NCBI GenBank assembly: GCA_016708875.1
Contig: JADJFA010000006.1
Span: 186,001 to 250,000, forward strand
Source of the DNA: Lewinellaceae bacterium
GTDB lineage: Bacteria > Bacteroidota > Bacteroidia > Chitinophagales > Saprospiraceae
Length of the DNA stretch: 64,000 nt
Direction: 5' to 3'
Shown here: one piece after another, positions 8,870 to 17,048 of the stretch
Position numbering within the stretch: position 1 is the stretch's first letter
Layout: each line of letters opens with the position of its first letter
The notes under the pieces: generated by a model
What the model saw: the letters and a program-made list of their open reading frames with translations, nothing else
Database searches by the model: none
What the model was told of the DNA's origin: nothing
Program-made: the position numbers and the translations under genes

Positions 8870-9265
8870 ATGAAAAAAATATATCTGTTTCTACTCTTCT
8901 TCTCAGGCTTTACCCATCTCGTTTTATCGCAGGAAGTACAGTTGAACGAGGACCCAAAAGTGGCGCAATTGATGAAAACATGGGTGAACGCCAATCGCGC
9001 CGACCCTGGCATTGAAGGCTGGCGCGTACAAATCATGGCTTCTACAGACCGGACACAGGTAGAGCAGGGTCGCATACGTTTCCGAACCGAGTACCCGGAA
9101 GTAGCCGCAAATTGGGTGCAAGAGCAGCCTTACTACAAACTCCGCGTAGGAGCCTTCCGAACCAAACAAGAAGCCCTGACATTCATCAGTCTGCTGAGAG
9201 CTTGGACTGGGGCCTACCCTGTTAAGGATGTCAAAATTCATCCGAGAGACTTTTTGGAGCAATAA
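8870..9265 (+). CDS. Exported SPOR domain protein
   Basis: The ATG at 8870 is chosen over a TTG/ATG 63 bases upstream because it gives a proper signal peptide (MKKIYLFLLFFSGFTHLVLS then Q). The mature part ends in a SPOR domain (GWRVQIMASTDRTQVEQ, then YYKLRVGAFRTKQEA), which binds denuded peptidoglycan at division or growth sites. It is followed after 2 bases by rodA, which fits a role in the cell wall. Confidence 0.8.
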   Translation: MKKIYLFLLFFSGFTHLVLSQEVQLNEDPKVAQLMKTWVNANRADPGIEGWRVQIMASTDRTQVEQGRIRFRTEYPEVAANWVQEQPYYKLRVGAFRTKQEALTFISLLRAWTGAYPVKDVKIHPRDFLEQ

Positions 9266-9267
9266 TT

Positions 9268-10806
9268 ATGGCCACCCAGAATCCCACACTTTATGGTTTC
9301 GACCGCCTCACCATGGGGCTTTACCTTGCACTTGTTGCGGTGGGTTGGTTAATGATTTATGCTGTCACCTACAATCCCGATACGCCCAAGGCTTTCCTTG
9401 ACATGGGGCACATGGCCGGCAAACAGTTGGCATTCATAGTAGTATGTCTGGTGATGATGTTCTTGATACTATTGGGCGACTGGTCATTTTGGCGGACGTT
9501 GGCCTTGCCGTTATATTTGGTCACTGTTTTGCTGCTGCCGGGCACGCTCCTATTTGGGCGAGAAGTAAACGGAGCGAATGCTTGGTACCATATCGGGGGA
9601 TTCACTTTCCAGCCCTCTGAAATTGCCAAATTTGGCACCTGTCTGGCGATGGCGGCATTTCTCAGCAGCCCAGGCGTGGATTTGCGGCAATGGCGCGACC
9701 GAATTATCGCGTTCGGCATTTTTCTTATACCTACCGTGCTCATTCTGCTCCAAAGCGACACTGGTTCTGCATTGATTTTCTTTTCCTTCCTGCTCGTTTT
9801 GTACCGTGAAGGGCTTTCTCCTGTGCTGTATGCCCTCGGCTTTGGCGCAGCAGCGTTGGCTATATTGGGTTGGAAATTCGAACATCCCGCGTACACCGTT
9901 GCTTGCCTGATCGCGATAGTCAACTTCCTGCTAATCAACCGTTTCCGCGAACACAAGCGTATTTGGAGATGGGTGCTGTTTGCGCTTCTTCTGCCCATAA
10001 TCTGGTGGATTCCTGTAATAAATGAAGTGTTGAGCTGGCTCGGCATTGAAATGGCCGATGATCAGAAATATTTGCTCATGCTTGTGCCGCAGATCTTATT
10101 TTTCATCGCAGCATTTCTCCCCAATTATTGGAAGAAAAACAACCTGATACAAAGTCAATTGCGAACCTGGGTGGTACTGCTTGTGCTCTCTGCCTCGCTC
10201 GTTTTTGCCGCCAACGCCTTTCTAAACCTACTTCCACCTCACCAGCAACAGCGTATCAAAATTTGGTTGCGCCCAGGTGTAGCCGAAGCCAATTCGCGTG
10301 GGGCGGGGTACAATCTCATACACTCCAAAATGGCCATCGGATCCGGCGGATTGCTCGGCAAAGGCACTTTGGAGGGCAATATGACGAAATTGAAATACGT
10401 ACCCAAGCAGAGCACCGACTACATTTTTTGCACGGTGGGTGAAGAGCAGGGTTTTGTTGGCGTGGTGGGATTGATCGGTCTGTTTCTGTGGCTGATGTGG
10501 CGAATCACCTTTTTAGCCGAGCGACAACGTTCCAATTTTTCGCGCATATACGCCTATTGTGTGGCGGGAATTATCTTCGTCCACGTGGTGATCAATATTG
10601 GCATGACCATGGGCCTGATACCGACCATTGGTATCCCGCTGCCATTCGTCAGTGCAGGCGGTTCTTCGCTTATCGGCTTCACGCTGATGATTGCTGTGTT
10701 GTTGAAATTGTACACTATTTCCGGATCAAAACCGCCCCGCCTGTTTGCCCATTCTCCAAGGTCACTTGAACCCGGTAGGCTGCTGCCTCGTCCTTTATTT
10801 TATTGA
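9268..10806 (+). CDS. rodA: Rod shape-determining protein RodA (SEDS glycosyltransferase)
   Basis: The 512-residue polytopic protein contains the SEDS features: GFTFQPSEIAK, a large central loop, KSTDY-like KQSTDYIFCTVGEEQGFVG and the C-terminal PLPFVSAGGSSLIGF. RodA polymerises lipid II glycan strands with a class B PBP in the elongasome. The last 30 residues (after LLKLYTISG) are not family-like and are read antisense to the end of the convergent FG-GAP gene, overlapping it by 92 bases. The original stop may have been lost. The SPOR gene lies 2 bases upstream. Confidence 0.9.
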   Translation: MATQNPTLYGFDRLTMGLYLALVAVGWLMIYAVTYNPDTPKAFLDMGHMAGKQLAFIVVCLVMMFLILLGDWSFWRTLALPLYLVTVLLLPGTLLFGREVNGANAWYHIGGFTFQPSEIAKFGTCLAMAAFLSSPGVDLRQWRDRIIAFGIFLIPTVLILLQSDTGSALIFFSFLLVLYREGLSPVLYALGFGAAALAILGWKFEHPAYTVACLIAIVNFLLINRFREHKRIWRWVLFALLLPIIWWIPVINEVLSWLGIEMADDQKYLLMLVPQILFFIAAFLPNYWKKNNLIQSQLRTWVVLLVLSASLVFAANAFLNLLPPHQQQRIKIWLRPGVAEANSRGAGYNLIHSKMAIGSGGLLGKGTLEGNMTKLKYVPKQSTDYIFCTVGEEQGFVGVVGLIGLFLWLMWRITFLAERQRSNFSRIYAYCVAGIIFVHVVINIGMTMGLIPTIGIPLPFVSAGGSSLIGFTLMIAVLLKLYTISGSKPPRLFAHSPRSLEPGRLLPRPLFY

Positions 10807-12442
10807 AAATCAAAACCTGTGACCGTCCTGCGGGCAAATGCTCTGTAGCCACAGACTTTATTTTTCTACCTGAAAAATCAAAAACATCGAAGCGGGCTGA
10901 CATGGGTTTTTCCAATTCGATTTCGGCAAAAACCGCCCCATCGGAAGGATTGGGAAAAAGCCGGAATGGCACGATGCTAACAACGGGTTCAAATACAGAA
11001 GAACTGCCGCTGTTCTCAAAAAGAATCAGCACGTCATCCCCTTCATCCGTACCAGTAATGTCCAAATCGCCATCGCCGTCGCGGTCATGCAGAATCGCAC
11101 AAGAGGCATTGAGCGAAGCCGGAAGAATATCTACCTGGGCAAATCCTCCTGTGCCGTTGTTCTCAAACACCGAATAATTATTGCTGTCGTAGCTACTGGT
11201 TACAATATCAATATCACCGTCCCCATCAAGGTCGCCCGCGTCAATGGCCAGCGGGAAAATGTGGTCGTTGGCGGAAAGATTGACCGGATTGGAAAGTCCG
11301 CCCTGACCGTCTCCAAAAATAACGGCTGTCTTGTTCCCTTGAGAATTGGCCGAGGCCACGTCTGCAAAACCATCGCCGTTGAAATCAGAAGCACAGATCA
11401 TCCAGGGATTTCCCGTCACGGTTTTTTCTGAAGAAAAATTGAAGCTGCCAAAGCCGTCGCCGAGGTAAAGCGCCACTTTTTGACTCGAATAAAAGCCCAC
11501 AAAAAAATCAGCGATGCCGTCGTTGTTTGCATCGGCCAGCGCGAGGGCACTTTCACCATTGCCTGCGGGGTTGAACAAACTGAGCACAAATGTTCCATCT
11601 CCCTGGTTATCAAGATGGTTCATGGTTCCGTCGTTGCGGTTGGCGGTCAGGATATCGTCGTCGCCATCAAAGTCAAAATCGCCTACGAGCACAGCACGGG
11701 TGGCATTTCCAGTGGTATATTTGTCAACTTGAGGAAATCCGCCTTGCCCGTCGCCAAAGAGCACCCGGGTCTCATTGTTGTGGGCTGTTGTGATCACCAG
11801 GTCAATTTCGCCGTCGTTGTCAAAATCGCCCGCTTCACTGGGACTGGCCGAGCCTGTCCCCAAATCCAGGGGGCGCTGGTCGTTGGGAATTGCCCCGCGC
11901 CGTTGTTCAGGAGAATCCGCACATCGTCCGTTTGCTCGTTGACGGCGGTGATATCGCTGTGGCCGTCGTTGTTGAGGTCACCCGCGTATGCGCCGTAAGT
12001 CTGAATCCAGGATTCACCGGGCAGGCGGAGCTCGATTGTTTCAATCTTGTTTTGTTGCAAAGACCCGGGCGCAGTTTTTATACCATATTGCCAAAAATAG
12101 CCTTTTTCGAGGGGTGTCCCAAGGGCGGAAAGGAGTTTTTTATTGACGGAGACCGTTACCATTTCACCTGCAAAAAAGGGCTGAGCAGGGCTGAACACGA
12201 TACGTTGGCCGCCATCTTCCAGCGTAAAACTACCCGCTGCCGGGCCTGACCAGCGGCCAAATACACGCACGGAAGCGGGAGAAACGGAACCAGGGTCAAG
12301 CGGGGCATCGAATTGAATCTCAATGTTTTGAGGGCGAAACTGCGCCTGACATGTTGGTGGGGGATACGCTTAGGACTTTGGGACTTTGGCCGAAGGTTCC
12401 TAGGGAATGACATAGGAAGATGAAGAGTAGTAGTGGGCGCAT
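10715..12442 (-). pseudogene. Secreted FG-GAP/VCBS repeat protein with T9SS sorting domain, frameshifted twice
   Basis: The start is the ATG ending at 12442, which gives MRPLLLFIFLCHSLGTFGQ, a good signal peptide. An Ig-like domain follows (VLSVSPTNMSGAVSP, then QNIEIQFDAPLDPGS), then at least six FG-GAP repeats with Ca-binding DxDxDGxxD motifs (DLNNDGHSD, DFDNDGEID, DFDFDGDDD, DLDGDGDID) and a C-terminal T9SS type A domain (PNPSDGAVFAEIELE to VLIRK). The frame shifts at the G run 12332-12334 (one extra base) and at the G5 run 11869-11873 (one missing base). Such proteins are surface or secreted beta-propellers. Its C-terminus overlaps the rodA tail. Confidence 0.8.
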
Positions 12443-12555
12443 GGTGGATGGTGGATTTGTTTGTTGCAAAGATGGGGGTTATATGAGTGGTTGGGGAGCA
12501 ATTTGGGGAGATGAGTATCTTTGGGGTTCGTTTTGTAAAATTTAGCATTCCTACC

Positions 12556-12603
12556 CAACTTCCCGAAAGTTTAACCCGAGGCCTCGGGACGGGAAGTTCG
12601 ATA
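12556..12603. repeat. Nested palindromic element, copy 2 (upstream of tgt)
   Basis: This is the second copy of the 7973-8020 element, in inverted orientation. It has the outer stem ACTTCCCG/CGGGAAGT and the inner CCCGAGGCCTCGGG. It ends 16 bases before the tgt start, in the 177-base gap between the divergent FG-GAP gene and tgt. The rest of this gap is T/G-rich with no clear promoter. Confidence 0.85.
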
Positions 12604-12619
12604 TCAATCTCCACCGCCC

Positions 12620-13749
12620 TTGACCTTCCAACTCCTCCACACCGACCCCCACTCCCGCGCCCGTTCCGGCCAAATCGAAACCGACCACGGCACGATCAAC
12701 ACCCCCATTTTCATGCCTGTCGGCACGGCAGCCACCGTCAAGGCCGTGCATCAACACGAACTCCGCGACGATATCAAAGCCCAAATCTGCCTTGGCAATA
12801 CTTATCACCTTTATCTGCGTCCGGGACTGGATGTGTTACGAGCAGCTGGTGGCATCCACGGTTTCAATGGCTGGAAAGGCCCTGTGCTGACCGATAGCGG
12901 CGGCTTTCAGGTTTATTCGCTCGCCCATCGCAGGAAGATCAAGGAAGAAGGTGTCACCTTCCAAAGCCATATTGACGGCTCCAAGCACACATTCACTCCG
13001 GAAAATGTGATGGACATACAGCGCATCATCGGGGCTGATATAATTATGGCCTTCGATGAGTGTACGCCCTACCCCTGTGAATACAAGTATGCCGAAAAAT
13101 CGCTTGGCCTCACGCACCGTTGGTTGGAGCGTTGCATCGAACGCTTTGACAATACCGAGCCTATTTATGGCCACAAGCAGGCATTTTTTCCGATCGTACA
13201 GGGCAGCACCTACCCGGAATTGCGAAAAATTTCTGCCGAAACCATCGCCTCCCACGGGCGGGAGGGCAATGCCATCGGCGGACTTTCCGTCGGTGAACCC
13301 GCTGAAGAAATGTACGCCATGACCGAATTGGTCACAGAAATTCTCCCAAAGGACAAGCCCCGCTACCTCATGGGCGTTGGCACACCGAAAATATTTTAGA
13401 GGGAATCGCCCGCGGCATTGACATGTTCGACTGTGTATTGCCCACCCGAAACGCCCGGCACGGGATGTTGTACACCTCAGAAGGGATCATCAACATCCGT
13501 AACAAAAAGTGGCAGACCGATTTTTCGCCGATTGACCCCAACAGCACGGTACACTCCAGTCGTACCCATTCGAGGGCCTACCTGCGGCACCTTTTTATAT
13601 GCAACGAAATTTTAGGGATGCAACTGGCTACTTTGCAAAACCTGGGCTTTTACCTTTGGCTTGTCGGGGAAGCCCGCACGCGCATTCTGGACGGCACTTT
13701 TTTGACCTGGAAAAATGAAATGGTGAAAAAAGTGAGCCGGAGGCAGTAG
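12620..13749 (+). pseudogene. tgt: tRNA-guanine transglycosylase Tgt, frameshifted
   Basis: The start is a TTG at 12620, which gives TFQLLHTDPHSRARSGQIETDHG, matching the family N-terminus; no in-frame ATG is near. The catalytic core includes TDSGGFQVYSLA and GLSVGEP. The frame breaks after GVGTP at about 13385-13391 and resumes with ARGIDMFDCVLPTRNARHG, which carries the second catalytic Asp. One missing base there restores GTPENILEGIARGID, the expected sequence. Tgt swaps guanine 34 for preQ1 in queuosine tRNAs. The break is probably a sequencing error. The zinc site CXCXXC is not seen in the usual form in the C-terminal frame (GPTCGTF lies in another frame). Confidence 0.85.
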
Positions 13750-13849
13750 CAAGTTGAAAGTACCAAGTAAAAAGTATCAAGTAGAAAGTAACGGGTAGAT
13801 AAAGAAGAATCGATTGAGCATGCCACTTTCAACTTGATACTTTCAACTG
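13750..13849. repeat. Word-type inverted repeat downstream of tgt
   Basis: Three tandem 14-base units of the form CAAGTWGAAAGTAY (13750-13791) face about two inverted units (13824-13849). The arms can form an imperfect hairpin that could end tgt transcription. The rest of the gene-free stretch 13850-14088 is AT-rich, with no gene seen; TACCTTCG at 13999-14006 is a weak -7-like match. Confidence 0.65.
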
Positions 13850-14088
13850 AAATCTTCTAAAGCAGCGTTTTCAAAAGTTAAAACCTCTTCTTTGCCGAAC
13901 CTTTTAACACAAAGAAGAAAATAGGCCCAAAAGAATGGTCGTTCTGGCGTGGCTTGTTAAAATTTATTCCCTCGGTGCAGGAAAGTTTGGGAAAAACCTA
14001 CCTTCGCCCACCCGACCTTAATTTAAAGGCGTTTGCCACTTCCTTCATTTAGTCGTTTTTCAACCAAACCACAGGTCTTGTCTTGATT

Positions 14089-15132
14089 ATGAAAAAAACT
14101 ACTCTACACTTTTTTACACTGTGCTTCGTGATGTTCGCGGCAATAGCGCAAGCCCAAGACATTCACTTTTCCCAGTTCTACCAAAGCCCGCTTAACCTTA
14201 ACCCGGCTTTGACAGGCGTGATGAATTGCAACCACCGTTTGGTAGCCAACTACCGCAACCAGTGGGCTTCCATCCTAAAAAATCGCGCTTACAACACCTA
14301 TTCTGCTTCTTACGATCAGAAACTTCCTGTGGGTCGTTATGACTATTTTGGAGTGGGCGGTACGCTTTGGGGCGATAAGGCTGGCACTTCTGAGTTTGCC
14401 ACCATTCAAGCCCGTCTTTCTGGCTCATATGCCAAGAAAATGGGTGGCTACCGCAAAAAAGCACACTATCTCGTGTTCGGCGCCGATGTGGGCTTGAGCA
14501 ATCGCAGCATCAAGAGCTACAACCTCCAATGGCCGAGCCAACACGACGGCAATGGCGGTTTTAACGACCAGCTTCAAGGGGATGTCATTAACGACCCAAG
14601 CTTCCTTTTTGCTGATCTTTCGGCAGGGGTATTGTGGTTCAGCGTGTTCGACCAGTACTCGAACTTTTACTTTGGGGGTGCGTTCAGCCACTTGAACCGT
14701 GCGAACCAATCGTTTCAGGGCGCAAACATTCCGCTTTACAGCAAATTTACTTTCCACGCTGGTGGTGAGTTCATGACCGGCCAAAAGTTTGGCCTCAACC
14801 CTGGTGTGGTAACCTTCTTCCAAGGCCCATCCTGGCAGGTGAACGTGGGTAACTCGTTCAAATTCATCCTCGGCAACAGCCGCCGCTACAATCAGGCCTT
14901 CCAGTTTGGTCTGTGGGCGCGTCTTGCCAACAAGCTGAACGACAAGAAACTGATGGATGCTGTCATCATAAGCACACGTTTCGATTATGAGCAGTTTAAT
15001 ATCGGTTTCAGTTATGATGTCAACACTTCGAGCCTGTTCACTGCCACCAATGGCAACGGAGCATTCGAATTCTCGCTCATCTACAAGATTTGTGGCCCAG
15101 AACGCCGTGGCGTTTACTGCCCAAGTTTCTAA
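14089..15132 (+). CDS. PorP/SprF family type IX secretion system membrane protein
   Basis: The ATG at 14089 is preferred over the TTG at 14083 and gives the signal peptide MKKTTLHFFTLCFVMFAAIAQA. The mature start QDIHFSQFYQSPLNLNPALTG is the hallmark of PorP/SprF proteins, which are outer-membrane beta-barrels of T9SS gliding and secretion machines. The 345-odd residues show alternating aromatic strands to the C-terminus (FEFSLIYKICGP). PorP/SprF paralogues are many in Saprospiria and often pair with a partner adhesin. No such partner is adjacent. Confidence 0.9.
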   Translation: MKKTTLHFFTLCFVMFAAIAQAQDIHFSQFYQSPLNLNPALTGVMNCNHRLVANYRNQWASILKNRAYNTYSASYDQKLPVGRYDYFGVGGTLWGDKAGTSEFATIQARLSGSYAKKMGGYRKKAHYLVFGADVGLSNRSIKSYNLQWPSQHDGNGGFNDQLQGDVINDPSFLFADLSAGVLWFSVFDQYSNFYFGGAFSHLNRANQSFQGANIPLYSKFTFHAGGEFMTGQKFGLNPGVVTFFQGPSWQVNVGNSFKFILGNSRRYNQAFQFGLWARLANKLNDKKLMDAVIISTRFDYEQFNIGFSYDVNTSSLFTATNGNGAFEFSLIYKICGPERRGVYCPSF

Positions 15133-15178
15133 TTGATTTCCACACTCATCAACACCACTCCACAGTTGGGCTGTTGAT

Positions 15179-15219
15179 AAAAAGATTCCCGGAGGCTTTG
15201 CCACACCGGGAATCTTTTT
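15179..15219 (+). terminator. Rho-independent terminator after the PorP/SprF gene
   Basis: The stem AAAAAGATTCCCGG/CCGGGAATCTTTTT has 14 perfect pairs with a 13-base loop. It lies 46 bases after the stop. Confidence 0.85.
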
Positions 15220-15327
15220 CATTTTTGCAATCCTCAATTTCCTCTCTTGGCAATCATTTTGATAAAAACACGTTGATTTTTAATCGTTTACACTTCTACC
15301 GTTCATTTTAAAAACCGAGACTTAGTT

Positions 15328-15810
15328 ATGTTTGGATCAACAAAAGAAACAGAAGACTCCAAGAAAACTGTAGTTACTTCACCCGCAGGTGCGCTCAACG
15401 CATTGGTGAAAGGCACAGTAATAGAAGGTACCGTGCGTTGCGACAGTGATTTGCGTGTGGATGGCACAATCAAAGGCAAACTCAGCTGCCAAAGCAAGGT
15501 CATCATCGGGCCCACGGGTATGGTTGACGGTGAAATACGCTGCCAAAACGCCGTCATTGAAGGTGCTTTTAAAGGCAAGTTGTACGTCACCGAACTCCTT
15601 AACGTGCGCGAATCCGCCGAAGTAGACGGAGAAATTGTGACAAATAAGCTCATCGTGCAGATCGGCGCCAAATTCAATGTTGCCTGCAAAATGGACGTTG
15701 GTGCATCGAGCAACGGCACAGTGAAGCACTTTGACCTAAAATCAGCTACTGATGCCACGAGTACCGCAGCCAAAGTTGTCGCCGCAGGAACGGCGGAAGT
15801 CCGCAATTAA
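15328..15810 (+). CDS. Bactofilin
   Basis: The 160-residue protein has a disordered N-terminus and then the bactofilin beta-helix with repeats such as GTVIEGTVRCDSDLRVDGTI, GPTGMVDGEIRCQNAVIEG and ESAEVDGEIVTNKL. Bactofilins polymerise without nucleotide into cytoskeletal filaments. The gene overlaps the 5' end of the AtpZ frame by 59 bases. In many Bacteroidota, bactofilin, AtpZ and an AtpI-like gene precede atpB. Here the F1Fo genes do not follow. Confidence 0.9.
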   Translation: MFGSTKETEDSKKTVVTSPAGALNALVKGTVIEGTVRCDSDLRVDGTIKGKLSCQSKVIIGPTGMVDGEIRCQNAVIEGAFKGKLYVTELLNVRESAEVDGEIVTNKLIVQIGAKFNVACKMDVGASSNGTVKHFDLKSATDATSTAAKVVAAGTAEVRN

Positions 15811-15997
15811 AGCCAGCATGAAGTACGGCGGCATGGCCTTCCAACTTTTTGGGGCTTGCTTGCTTGGTGCATTCATCGGACGATGGCTGGATGGCTGGAT
15901 GGGATTGGAGCGACCATTGTGGGCGGTGTTCCTGACGATTTTATTCATGGCTGCTTCCATTTATGTGATTTACAGGCAGTTGCTGAACGACAAATAA
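15752..15997 (+). CDS. AtpZ/AtpI family F0F1-ATPase-associated protein
   Basis: The 81-residue protein has two membrane helices, with the family motif KYGGMAFQLFGACLLGAFIGRWLDGW followed by a second helix. The first ATG (15752) overlaps the bactofilin end by 59 bases but gives the usual hydrophilic N-terminus. An alternative ATG at 15819 would give a shorter, 59-residue protein. AtpZ proteins help Fo assembly or act as Mg/Ca channels with AtpI. Confidence 0.75.
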   Translation: MPRVPQPKLSPQERRKSAIKASMKYGGMAFQLFGACLLGAFIGRWLDGWMGLERPLWAVFLTILFMAASIYVIYRQLLNDK

Positions 15998-16002
15998 AAC
16001 CG

Positions 16003-16040
16003 AACCGTTCTATGGCATGAAGCCGTAGGACGGTTTTTTT
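16003..16040 (+). terminator. Rho-independent terminator between atpZ and the next gene
   Basis: AACCGTTCTATGGC pairs with GCCGTAGGACGGTT, including two G-U pairs, over a 5-base loop, and seven T follow (16034-16040). It lies 5 bases after the AtpZ stop and 8 bases before the next start, so it may attenuate rather than fully end transcription. Confidence 0.8.
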
Positions 16041-16047
16041 CAAGAAT

Positions 16048-16428
16048 ATGAACCCAAAATATTTTTTCCAAAATCTCTTTTTTGTCTCAATTGGCGCAGC
16101 GACAGTGCTGGCTGGGCTTCATTTTATTGCAGCACAAGCGCAGCAACATTGGAAATTTGCGGTAGGCTCTGTGCTTCTTTTTGCCCTGGTGTGTATTGGG
16201 CTTTTTTATGCCGGAGCAAGTTCTGCACGGAGCAAAAACAAATATGCCTTCACCAATCTCGTATCGGTGTCGGTATTCGGAAAAATGGTGGTGGCTTTGG
16301 CTGCACTATTTGTATATCAACAAGTTGCGATGCCCACAAACCAGTGGTTCGTGGGCATTTTCTTATGGTGTTATGTGGTGTTTACTGCTTTTGAGGTGTG
16401 GTTTATGACAAAATTGGCCAAGACATAA
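16048..16428 (+). CDS. Four-helix integral membrane protein, AtpI-like position
   Basis: The 126-residue protein has four predicted membrane helices (LFFVSIGAATVLAGL, FAVGSVLLFALVCIGLFYAG, VSVSVFGKMVVALAALFVY, WFVGIFLWCYVVFTAFEVWF). It sits where Bacteroidota genomes usually carry a small hydrophobic gene between atpZ and atpB, so an F1Fo-related role is inferred only from position. No enzyme motif is visible. Confidence 0.65.
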   Translation: MNPKYFFQNLFFVSIGAATVLAGLHFIAAQAQQHWKFAVGSVLLFALVCIGLFYAGASSARSKNKYAFTNLVSVSVFGKMVVALAALFVYQQVAMPTNQWFVGIFLWCYVVFTAFEVWFMTKLAKT

Positions 16429-16429
16429 A

Positions 16430-16506
16430 TTGGACTTTGGACTGTTGGACAATAGAAGTTAGACCGCTCTAGTCCATAGTCCAACGTCTAACAATCCAAC
16501 GTCTAA
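16430..16506. repeat. Word-type inverted repeat before the DinB gene
   Basis: The left arm (16430-16464) is built from TTGGACTTTGGAC-like words and the right arm (16471-16506) from AGTCCATAGTCCAACGTCTAA-like inverse words. It fills nearly the whole space between the stop at 16428 and the start at 16512. Confidence 0.65.
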
Positions 16507-16511
16507 GCAAG

Positions 16512-17024
16512 ATGAAACGACCAAAAAAAGACGAGTTTGCCTCCTTTTACCAAGGATATTTGAATGCTGTGCCTTCACGCGGCACCGTGCAGGGCTTGTT
16601 GAAAAAAACTTTTAAGGAATCTCAACAATTGCTCGGCAGCCTTCCGGAAGAGCAGGGCAATCATACCTACGAGCCGGGAAAATGGACCATAAAGCAAATG
16701 CTGATTCATATTATTGACGCAGAGCGGGTATTTGCTTTCCGTGCCTTGTGGGGCATCCGCGGCGATCGTGCGCCCTTGCCGGGCTTCAACCAGGAATTCT
16801 GGATGGAAGAATCCAAGGTGGATGAGCGCAGCATCAAAGATTTGTTGAAAGAATGGAAATCGGTGCGCGACAACACACTCGCGCTCGCGGCACAATGCTC
16901 AGAAGAGCAGTCGAAATTTTTGATCAAAGCGAGCAATTGGAAAGTGTCCGTGCGCGCACTCTTTTTTATCATTATTGGGCATCAACTGCACCACATGAAT
17001 GTGCTGCGGGAAAGGTATTTGTGA
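16512..17024 (+). CDS. DinB family protein
   Basis: The 170-residue four-helix protein has the DinB metal-site pattern: a His in WTIKQMLIHIIDAE (about residue 62) and the C-terminal pair in IIGHQLHHMNVLRERYL. Members act as thiol-dependent or other metalloenzymes, with no specific substrate predictable. The acyl-CoA synthetase gene starts 24 bases later. Confidence 0.8.
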   Translation: MKRPKKDEFASFYQGYLNAVPSRGTVQGLLKKTFKESQQLLGSLPEEQGNHTYEPGKWTIKQMLIHIIDAERVFAFRALWGIRGDRAPLPGFNQEFWMEESKVDERSIKDLLKEWKSVRDNTLALAAQCSEEQSKFLIKASNWKVSVRALFFIIIGHQLHHMNVLRERYL

Positions 17025-17048
17025 TTAAAAACGAAATCAACATCCTCC

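Noticed and set aside
14425..15237. 270-codon open frame on the minus strand opposite the PorP/SprF gene
   Set aside because: The plus-strand gene has a signal peptide and family motifs; the antisense frame does not.
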